From the NCBI GenBank assembly GCA_031178305.1, contig JAPSJG010000284.1:1-5525 (forward strand): DNA of 5,525 bases, in the 5' to 3' direction. Positions within the stretch are counted from its first letter, which is position 1. The number at the start of each line of letters is the position of its first letter. Origin of the DNA: Sinorhizobium sp. (GTDB taxonomy: Bacteria; Pseudomonadota; Alphaproteobacteria; Rhizobiales; Rhizobiaceae). The position numbers and the translations under genes were made by a program. Below are positions 1-4,339 of the stretch, in pieces. Below the pieces are notes generated by a model. It had not been told where the DNA came from. It ran no database searches and was given only the letters and a program-made list of their open reading frames with translations.

Positions 1-16
1 AAGGCTAACCAGCCTT
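1..16. repeat. Small perfect hairpin at left edge
   Basis: AAGGCT (1-6) and AGCCTT (11-16) are perfect inverted copies around a 4-base loop. It lies just before a second hairpin (32-53). Together they look like the 3' end of a gene left of the window, but that gene is not visible. Confidence 0.35.
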
Positions 17-31
17 CCCACAGCTAACCGC

Positions 32-65
32 CCGGAGGACTTTGCGTCTCCGGCCCGCTTATTTT
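32..65 (+). terminator. Candidate rho-independent terminator
   Basis: CCGGAG (32-37) pairs with CTCCGG (48-53), and AC/GT at 39-40 and 46-47 extend the stem past one bulged G, leaving a 5-base loop. A T-rich run (58-65, CTTATTTT) follows four bases later. This geometry suits termination of a rightward transcript from a gene beyond the left edge. The gap between stem and T-run makes it imperfect. Confidence 0.4.
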
Positions 66-393
66 CAAGATCTTCCCGTGCTCGCAGATTGCCCGAACGG
101 AAGTAAGAGTGATCAGTTTATTTTGACTTGGCAAGCAAAACTTTTCAGGCAAGGAATTGCTTTTGCCATTGCTCAAAAACTGGTCAATTTCCGGCTTGGC
201 AGGGAAGATCGAAGATACATTGCAAGCTGTTGAATTCGCAGTGCTTTAAAGGCTCTGGGGCGCGCCGGTGCGCTGTTTGCGCCAGATCCTGTCGCTGGAC
301 AAACATCCCCCCTTTTTGGGCAGCTTCGCAACCTAGGCGCAACTGTCTGATATCTCTCATTCTTCGCGGCGAGCGTGTCCTTTTCCCTATATA

Positions 394-410
394 TTGCAGG
401 AAAAATGCAA
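394..410. promoter_or_regulatory. Dyad TTGCA-N7-TGCAA
   Basis: Perfect 5-base inverted arms separated by 7 bases sit immediately to the right of an AT-rich CTATATAT run (387-394). CTATAT resembles the -10 element common in rhizobia, but I find no matching -35 at the right distance. It could be an operator or a chance dyad. Confidence 0.2.
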
Positions 411-426
411 GATTAGGATCCGTTCC
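402..426 (-). promoter_or_regulatory. Weak RpoE2-like ECF promoter motif, leftward
   Basis: Read on the minus strand, GGAAC (426-422) is followed by 18 bases and then TT (403-402). This fits the GGAAC-N18-TT outline I recall for the rhizobial general-stress sigma factor RpoE2. The usual CG before the TT is absent, and no gene is visible downstream to the left, so the match may be chance. Confidence 0.15.
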
Positions 427-469
427 GGCTCGCGGAACTTCTGTTCCATTTTGCCCGGAAGTAGAACGG
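420..469. repeat. Nested, mutually exclusive inverted repeats
   Basis: GTTCCG (422-427) can pair with CGGAAC (433-438) around a 5-base loop. GGAAC (434-438) can instead pair with GTTCC (443-447) around a 4-base loop. An outer pair, CCGTTC (420-425) and GAACGG (464-469), encloses the set. Alternative pairing of one central arm is the layout of attenuators and structured small RNAs, but there is no adjacent reading frame that explains it. Confidence 0.3.
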
Positions 470-542
470 CTGCAAAACAGTAATAAGTAATATAGATAGT
501 GCGATCGCTTCGCCCCGTCAGCAGTATAGCTGCCGATGACAC

Positions 543-1439
543 TCAAGCGGCAGCAGGTTGCCTGCGCCTTCTCGCCAGTTCCGGAACGAGCTCGACCACA
601 AGCATTGCCGCGAAAATGACGGCGCAGCCGACATAGCCGAGAGGCGGGATGACCTCGCCCAGCAGCAAGGCGCCGAACAGCGCGGCAAAGAGAGCTTCGC
701 TCGACAGGAATATCGCCGCCTGCGGTGCCGTTGTATAGCGCTGGCCGACGACCTGGCAGATAAAGGCGATGCCGCTCGAGAACACGCCCGCATAGAGGAT
801 TTCCGGAAGGGCACCTTGCACCGCCGCAAGACTGAAGGGTTCGAAAATCGCTGCGAGGACGACGCCGAGAACCGCGCAAACGGCAAATTGCGTCATCGAC
901 AGGAGCATCGGTCGTCCGGTGCCCGCCGCAAAAATGCCGATCAGCATCACCTGGATCGCCCAAAAAAGTGCGCAGAAGACCGTCAGGAGATCTCCGCCGG
1001 TCAGACCCGAAAGGGTGCCGCCGCTCAAGAGGAAGATGCCGAGGCTCGCCATCAGCGCCGCCGGCCAGATGATCCAGTGCGGCCTGCGACGCAGGAACAC
1101 GACGGTCAGGACCGGTACGAAGACCACGTAAAGGCCGGTCAGAAAGCCGGAATTGGTGACGGTGGTGCTGAGCAGACCGAACTGCTGCGTCACCGCGCCG
1201 CCGAACAGCGCAAGTCCGATGAAGATGAAGTTGCGCATTGCGCCCTGCGCGAGTGGCTTTACGGCCTGCCGAGCTTCGATGAGCACCAGCGGCAGAGCGA
1301 CGAGCGTCGCGATTGCGAAGCGCAGGGTGATGAACCAGAGCGGCCCGATCGTTTCCATCGCCGTCGACTGTGCGACAAAGCCGGCACCCCAGATCGCGCC
1401 GGACAAAAGCAGAAACAGATTGGCCTGGATGCGAGTCAC
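543..1439 (-). CDS. EamA-family (DMT superfamily) inner-membrane transporter
   Basis: This 298-residue protein is almost wholly hydrophobic, with about ten membrane helices near residues 7-26, 33-54, 70-90, 98-116, 121-140, 149-170, 179-198, 212-231, 240-260 and 266-285. It forms two EamA repeats, roughly 7-140 and 149-285, the standard drug/metabolite transporter design and length. The second repeat ends with the typical SSEALFAALFGALLLGE stretch (246-261). An RRRR cluster at 290-293 suggests a cytoplasmic C-terminus. Family members export or import amino acids, cofactors, nucleosides or drugs; the substrate cannot be read from sequence. The start is GTG at 1439, supported by GAGGG five bases upstream (1445-1449); no ATG fits upstream. 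It diverges from the DUF3052 gene across a 144-bp spacer, so the two may have shared control. Confidence 0.92.
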   Translation of the reverse strand: MTRIQANLFLLLSGAIWGAGFVAQSTAMETIGPLWFITLRFAIATLVALPLVLIEARQAVKPLAQGAMRNFIFIGLALFGGAVTQQFGLLSTTVTNSGFLTGLYVVFVPVLTVVFLRRRPHWIIWPAALMASLGIFLLSGGTLSGLTGGDLLTVFCALFWAIQVMLIGIFAAGTGRPMLLSMTQFAVCAVLGVVLAAIFEPFSLAAVQGALPEILYAGVFSSGIAFICQVVGQRYTTAPQAAIFLSSEALFAALFGALLLGEVIPPLGYVGCAVIFAAMLVVELVPELARRRRQPAAA

Positions 1440-1444
1440 GGGCG

Positions 1445-1449
1445 CCCTC
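1445..1449 (-). promoter_or_regulatory. Ribosome binding site deciding a GTG start
   Basis: GAGGG on the minus strand lies 5 bases before GTG 1439. Together with the hydrophobic N-terminus that starts within the next few codons, it fixes the start of the transporter. Confidence 0.65.
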
Positions 1450-1467
1450 GTCGCTTGGTTCTGGATA

Positions 1468-1504
1468 GATGCAACCCCAAGCAGCTTCGCTCCGCGATTG
1501 CATC
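1468..1504. promoter_or_regulatory. Inverted repeat in divergent spacer
   Basis: GATGCAA (1468-1474) and TTGCATC (1498-1504) are perfect 7-base inverted arms 23 bases apart, lying between the divergent transporter and DUF3052 starts. The spacing would suit a dimeric regulator binding two half-sites, but no regulator gene is adjacent. Confidence 0.3.
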
Positions 1505-1524
1505 GACGCTCTACCAGTTGCGTT

Positions 1525-1536
1525 TTGCCCGGGCAA
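1525..1536. promoter_or_regulatory. 12-bp perfect palindrome TTGCCCGGGCAA
   Basis: An uninterrupted 12-base palindrome sits about 48 bases before the DUF3052 start and 86 bases before the transporter start. It could be an operator for either gene. GC-rich genomes produce such palindromes by chance, so confidence is low. Confidence 0.3.
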
Positions 1537-1568
1537 GCCTCATCCTCGCGGCTCGCGAAGAGAAGGCC

Positions 1569-1577
1569 GAGGTGAGG
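1569..1577 (+). promoter_or_regulatory. Ribosome binding site selecting ATG 1584
   Basis: GAGGTGAGG ends 6 bases before ATG 1584 but directly touches the in-frame ATG 1578. The spacing favours 1584, which also gives the MS.AGYSGTPL opening usual in the family. Confidence 0.6.
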
Positions 1578-1583
1578 ATGGGG

Positions 1584-2114
1584 ATGAGTCCGGCAGGCTA
1601 TTCGGGCACGCCACTTGCGAAGAAGCTGGGATTGCGAAATGGGCAGGTGTCGCTTTTGCTCGGCGTTCCTGCCGATCTGTCGGAGATATCAGCCTTTCCG
1701 GGTTTTTTGCAGGTGCCGACCTCGGTTGAGGGCGCCCTTTGGCGCGGCTGCGACTATGTCCATGTATTCGCTACGGAGAGGGACGCGCTCGAATCGCTAA
1801 GCTCGCCGCTTGCCGTCCGGCTGAAGCCCGACGGGATGATATGGATCTCCTACGGCGCCGCGCGTCTTATCAGACGCGCAAAGCTCGCTGTAGCACTTTG
1901 AATTGCTGCATGCCTTTTTCCTTAAATCGAGGTCAATTTAAGGAAACATGCAGTAGCCGAAGCGCGCCTCCGGCGTCGCCACGACGCTGAGCGCGGACAG
2001 GCTGCGCGCGATTTTCTGCCGCTCGGCCTGGTCGACGTGAAGGTCTGCGCCGTCGACATGACTTGGTCCGCGCTGAAATTCATGTTCCGCAAGGAGGTGC
2101 GGGGTTCGCTCTGA
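1584..2114 (+). pseudogene. DUF3052-family gene broken by RIME insertion and a frameshift
   Basis: The product family is DUF3052, small proteins of unknown function. Three pieces can be joined. Residues 1-90 (1584-1853) open with MSPAGYSGTPLAKKLGL and end DGMIWISY. Next, PKRASGVATTLSADRLRAIF is encoded at 1957-2016. Last, LPLGLVDVKVCAVDMTWSALK and ten further residues run to the TGA at 2112-2114. Together they give about 142 residues, the normal family length, and the PKRAS and LPLGLVDVKVCAVD motifs are what I expect after WIS. The first and second pieces are separated by a 103-bp RIME (not a multiple of three, and carrying a stop at 1899-1901). The second and third differ in frame by one missing base near 2011-2018. 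What is still translated is a 105-residue chimera: 90 native residues plus 15 encoded by the RIME. The C-terminal third is lost. Loss of function is inferred. Confidence 0.8.
1854..1956 (+). repeat. RIME (Rhizobium-specific intergenic mosaic element)
   Basis: This 103-bp element has two palindromes, as RIMEs do. The first is GCGCGTCT (1860-1867) with AGACGCGC (1872-1879) around TATC. The second is TTTCCTTAAAT (1917-1927) with ATTTAAGGAAA (1936-1946) around 8 bases, enclosed by CTGCATG (1906-1912) and CATGCAG (1947-1953) with an asymmetric CCTT bulge. The core text, including CGCTGTAGCACTTTGAATTGC, matches what I remember of the repeat scattered through Sinorhizobium and Rhizobium genomes. It encodes no protein and is non-autonomous. 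Boundaries are inferred from where DUF3052 homology stops (TAC 1851-1853) and resumes (CCG 1957). I see no clear target duplication; TA occurs at both edges, but reading it as a duplication would leave a stop codon in the ancestral gene. Confidence 0.8.
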
Positions 2115-2131
2115 GCGGGATGCGCTCAGAG
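2109..2131. terminator. 9-bp hairpin between convergent genes
   Basis: CTCTGAGCG (2109-2117) and CGCTCAGAG (2123-2131) form a perfect 9-bp stem with a 5-base loop. It overlaps the DUF3052 stop codon and lies 13 bases beyond the stop of the convergent dehydrogenase. No T-run follows on either strand, so it may be a bidirectional terminator of the weak, T-poor kind or simply an mRNA 3' end stabiliser. Confidence 0.45.
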
Positions 2132-2143
2132 GCATTGCGCGCT

Positions 2144-3334
2144 CTACTGCGTCGGCGCTTTCGAGACCCTGAGCACGGCGCCGTATTCCTCGTCGGTGAC
2201 CATCAGAAGCGCCCCGTCAGGCGCGACGATCACGTCCCGCAGCCGCCCGAACTCTCCGTCAAACAGCCGTTCCTCCCCGATGATCGCGCCGCTTTCGTCG
2301 CGCTCCAGGCGCGTGAGCAACTGGTATTTCAGCGCTGCGACGAGGAGATCGCCGTCCCACTCCGGAAACATCTTGCCGCGATAGACTGCGATCGCCCCGG
2401 GGGCGATCGAGGGGTCCCAATAATAGAGCGGCTGCTCCATGCCTTCCTTGGCCGTGCCTTCGCCGATTTCCGCCCCGGAATAGTCTCTTCCATAGGTGAT
2501 CACCGGCCAACCATAGTTCCGGCCGGGCAGGGGGTTGTTTATCTCGTCGCCGCCGCGCGAACCATGCTCGACGGTGAGCAGAGTGCCGTTTGCGGGATCG
2601 AAAGTGATCCCCTGCGGGTTCCGATGCCCGATGGACCAGATCTCCGCCCGGCCTTCGGTGCCGCCGCGATAAGGATTGGAGGCGGGAATCGAGCCGTCGG
2701 CATTGATATGCAGGATGGAGCCGGCATGATCGCGCGGATCCTGGGCGCGTTCGTCATCGCCGCGGTCGCCGATGCCGAAGAAGAGGCTCCCGTCCCGATC
2801 GAAAGCGATGCGCGCGCCGAAATGGTGGCTGGGGCTCGTGAACTTGTTCATGCGGAATATCTCCTGGACATCCGCAAGCCTTCGTTCGTCTTCGGCAAGT
2901 TCTGCCCGGGCGACGGCGGTGCCATAGCCACCGTCGCCACGCGCCGCGTAGCTGAGATAGAGCGTGCGGTTCTTCGCAAATTGCGGATCGAGGGCGACGT
3001 CGAGCAGGCCGCCTTGCCCGCGTGCAACCACTTCCGGCACGCCCTCGATCGCCTCCGAAAGCTTGCCATCGCGCAGGATGCGCACCCGTCCGGGACGCTC
3101 CGTCACGATCAAGGCCCCGTCCGGCAGGACCTCGACGGCCCAGGGGTGCTCGAGGCCGGTCGCAAGCGTTTCGACGAGCACGGTCCCCTTCTTCGTCGAA
3201 AATTGCCGCGTCTCCTGTGCTGAGGCCGGGCATGCGGCGGAGAGGAGGAGCCCGGCGGCAAGGGCCACGGTGGACGGCGTCAGTACCGCTCGAATTCGGT
3301 ACGGCTTCTCATTGTTCCGGCATTCCCACCGCAT
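2144..3334 (-). CDS. Exported PQQ-dependent aldose sugar dehydrogenase (GSDH/YliI family)
   Basis: This 396-residue protein should oxidise aldose sugars in the periplasm with PQQ and Ca2+, passing electrons to quinones. The N-terminus has basic KPYRIR (10-15), a hydrophobic core around 22-34 and a probable signal peptidase I site after ASA (37-39). The mature part is a six-bladed beta-propeller. Family motifs seen are EHPWA (62-66), GGLLDVALDP (108-117), HHFG (170-173, with the likely catalytic histidine), GIGDRGD (187-193), GHRNPQGITFDP (236-247), EHGSRGGDEIN (256-266), NYGWP (273-277) and YYWDPSIAP (304-312). Length and motifs match the soluble E. coli YliI type. I chose ATG 3334 because GGGAG lies 6 bases upstream (3341-3345); an ATG at 3352 would add six residues but has no such site. 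No PQQ synthesis genes are nearby. The exact sugar is unknown. Confidence 0.92.
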   Translation of the reverse strand: MRWECRNNEKPYRIRAVLTPSTVALAAGLLLSAACPASAQETRQFSTKKGTVLVETLATGLEHPWAVEVLPDGALIVTERPGRVRILRDGKLSEAIEGVPEVVARGQGGLLDVALDPQFAKNRTLYLSYAARGDGGYGTAVARAELAEDERRLADVQEIFRMNKFTSPSHHFGARIAFDRDGSLFFGIGDRGDDERAQDPRDHAGSILHINADGSIPASNPYRGGTEGRAEIWSIGHRNPQGITFDPANGTLLTVEHGSRGGDEINNPLPGRNYGWPVITYGRDYSGAEIGEGTAKEGMEQPLYYWDPSIAPGAIAVYRGKMFPEWDGDLLVAALKYQLLTRLERDESGAIIGEERLFDGEFGRLRDVIVAPDGALLMVTDEEYGAVLRVSKAPTQ

Positions 3335-3340
3335 CGCTTT

Positions 3341-3345
3341 CTCCC
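3341..3345 (-). promoter_or_regulatory. Ribosome binding site selecting ATG 3334
   Basis: GGGAG on the minus strand lies 6 bases before ATG 3334. The alternative ATG at 3352 has only pyrimidine-rich sequence upstream, so the shorter signal peptide is preferred. Confidence 0.6.
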
Positions 3346-3512
3346 GTCGCATTCTGCGAGGCCGAGGAATCGTGGGTAGTCCATCCGATTCGAGCCTGGC
3401 GAACTCGACGTGAAAACTGGGGCGCTATGGCGTAGGCTTCAAGTCAAACGCCGATCAAAAGGAGTTTATCTCGCTCCAACCAAATCGCTGCGCTGCGGAA
3501 CCACTGGCCAGA

Positions 3513-3734
3513 TCACGATGATTTTGGGTCGGATCGACCTAAGATCATAAACGTGCGGCTCAACTGACTATCCAAAGCTTCGGTTTTCGCCTTCATGTAA
3601 TAGCCCTTGCCGACCCACATTATCCCCGCAAGCGCAATGAAAGCGATGATTGCGACGACAACGGTTTCGATCTCCGACAGGCGGTCCAGGAAACCCTGTC
3701 GCTGCTCGCCCGGCCTTTCCTCGTCGTCAGCCAT
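3513..3734 (-). CDS. Small single-pass membrane protein, function unknown
   Basis: I do not recognise this 73-residue protein. It has an acidic, charged N-terminal part (MADDEERPGEQRQ), an amphipathic stretch (15-23), one clear membrane helix near 24-42 (VVVAIIAFIALAGIMWVG) and a basic then mixed C-terminal tail of about 30 residues (KAKTEALDSQLSRTF). The ATG at 3734 is chosen because GGAGG lies 9 bases upstream (3744-3748); a longer frame reaching 3815 lacks a comparable site and would overlap the upstream gene heavily. Its start overlaps the stop of the upstream small gene by 8 bases (ATGGCTGA), which suggests translational coupling and a joint role at the membrane. The two acidic/amphipathic flanks might bind a partner, but no function is claimed. 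Confidence 0.7.
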   Translation of the reverse strand: MADDEERPGEQRQGFLDRLSEIETVVVAIIAFIALAGIMWVGKGYYMKAKTEALDSQLSRTFMILGRSDPKSS

Positions 3735-3960
3735 GGTGCCCGGCCTCCGCTTCTGGAGCGAGTTGCGTGCCCGTGCTGCCGCCAAAAGAACTACGGCCGG
3801 CGCGTTGCGGCTCAAGCGCGGCCGCCTCGGCCGTCGACTGGGCCATCAGGCCGACGATCATCACGATACATGCGGCGAGGGCGGCGACAGCCAGGTAAAG
3901 TCCCCAGCGCGCCTCGTTGCGCCGCGTCTGCGTGGCCGCGACTTCGTCGTCGAGAAACAT
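3727..3960 (-). CDS. Small single-pass membrane protein, function unknown, coupled to next gene
   Basis: I do not recognise this 77-residue protein. The first 18 residues are hydrophilic (MFLDDEVAATQTRRNEAR), followed by a membrane helix at about 20-40 (GLYLAVAALAACIVMIVGLMA) and a 37-residue tail rich in Ala, Gly, Ser and Glu that ends GHHG. The RRNEAR cluster before the helix predicts a cytoplasmic N-terminus and periplasmic tail. ATG 3960 is preferred over a TTG at 3999: a G-rich run (GTGGGGG) lies 7 bases upstream, and the longer version adds 13 unremarkable residues. It is the first gene of a two-gene unit with the 73-residue protein and diverges from aatA across 379 bp. Low-complexity tails of this kind are common in rhizobial orphan membrane peptides, so the coding call rests on helix, overlap and spacing. 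Confidence 0.6.
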   Translation of the reverse strand: MFLDDEVAATQTRRNEARWGLYLAVAALAACIVMIVGLMAQSTAEAAALEPQRAGRSSFGGSTGTQLAPEAEAGHHG

Positions 3961-3991
3961 GGAATGCCCCCACGATGCTATATGCATTCGG

Positions 3992-4006
3992 ATCATCAAA
4001 GATGAT
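3992..4006. repeat. Small hairpin in leader of the membrane-peptide unit
   Basis: ATCATC (3992-3997) and GATGAT (4001-4006) are perfect inverted arms around AAA, about 32 bases upstream of ATG 3960. The hairpin would lie in the 5' leader of the leftward transcript, if transcription starts further upstream. Its role is unknown. Confidence 0.3.
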
Positions 4007-4081
4007 GCCCGGATGTCGGCTCTTGCGGGACGGAATTGCGGCGCTCTGCGACAGTTATTGTGACCAAATCAAGGCAGCCCT

Positions 4082-4121
4082 AGAACCGCAGCGGCGTCCT
4101 AAGAACCGCAGCGGCGTCCTT
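4082..4121. repeat. 20-bp tandem duplication
   Basis: Two directly adjacent 20-base copies (4082-4101 and 4102-4121) differ only at the last base. Each contains AGAACCGCAGCGGCGTCCT, with the internal dyad CCGCAGCGG. The duplication lies between the divergent membrane-peptide and aatA genes. It could be a doubled protein-binding site or a recent replication-slippage duplication. Confidence 0.7.
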
Positions 4122-4178
4122 TTTCGCGCGGGCGCCCGTCCGGGGCGGCCTCGCTCGACGGGATGCAGTGACCGCACG

Positions 4179-4195
4179 CGTGAAACTTTGTCACG
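4179..4195. promoter_or_regulatory. Dyad CGTGA-N7-TCACG upstream of aatA
   Basis: Perfect 5-base inverted arms with a 7-base spacer, about 47 bases before the candidate aatA -35. It resembles CRP/FNR-type half-sites, but those use a 6-base (CRP) or 4-base (FNR) spacer, so the match is only suggestive. Confidence 0.25.
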
Positions 4196-4241
4196 GTAAC
4201 GCATTTTGCGTCCGCCCCGGCCGTTTTTGCCACTCTGACGC

Positions 4242-4270
4242 TTGCAAGACAGGGCGTCTTTCGACATAGA
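4242..4270 (+). promoter_or_regulatory. Candidate sigma-70 promoter for aatA
   Basis: TTGCAA (4242-4247), preceded by C as in the rhizobial CTTGAC consensus, is followed 17 bases later by CATAGA (4265-4270). Spacing is ideal and the -35 is good, but the -10 is poor. It would give a leader of about 60 bases before ATG 4340. Confidence 0.35.
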
Positions 4271-4339
4271 CCTAACCGCTATGGGCCCGACTTTCCGCTC
4301 CGTAGCGCCCCGTCACGAAACGATCAGGACCTCAAGATC

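Larger units (their letters stand above)
1..542. other. Gene-poor AT-richer intergenic stretch
   Basis: I see no convincing protein gene in these 542 bases. The base composition is visibly richer in A and T than in the neighbouring genes. The open frames present (42-233 and 128-490 on +) give cysteine- and arginine-rich translations with no domain, no hydrophobic pattern and no good ribosome binding site, so I treat them as noncoding. The stretch holds a candidate terminator at 32-65, a small dyad at 394-410, nested inverted repeats at 420-469 and a weak sigma-factor-like motif at 402-426. It could carry a small RNA, but I recognise none. The transporter gene to the right is transcribed into this stretch from position 543. 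Confidence 0.6.

Noticed and set aside
128..490. 120-codon plus-strand open frame in the left region
   Set aside because: Cysteine- and arginine-rich translation with no domain and no good ribosome binding site; no reason to prefer it over noncoding sequence.
500..510. GCGATCGC octamer palindrome
   Set aside because: A single chance occurrence; the repeated HIP1 role of this octamer belongs to cyanobacteria.
184..1536. Long minus-strand open frame of 450 codons overlapping the transporter
   Set aside because: It is arginine- and histidine-rich with no domain, and lies in another frame of the clear ten-helix transporter; a typical GC-rich shadow frame.
558..1577. Plus-strand open frame running into the DUF3052 gene
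   Set aside because: The part before 1578 is antisense to the transporter and has charged, low-information composition; only the part from 1584 resembles a protein family.
1852..1955. TA dinucleotide at both RIME edges as a target-site duplication
   Set aside because: Removing the element with one TA would leave TCC TAG, a stop, in the ancestral gene, so the simple TA-duplication model does not restore the frame.
2063..3223. Plus-strand open frame of 386 codons antisense to the sugar dehydrogenase
   Set aside because: It mirrors third-position GC bias of the real gene, has no recognisable domain, and the opposite strand carries a full set of family motifs.
3464..3479. GGAG/CTCC hairpin followed by TTTT on the minus strand, as terminator of the small membrane-protein unit
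   Set aside because: The stem is only 4 bp with a 9-base loop, too weak to call a terminator.
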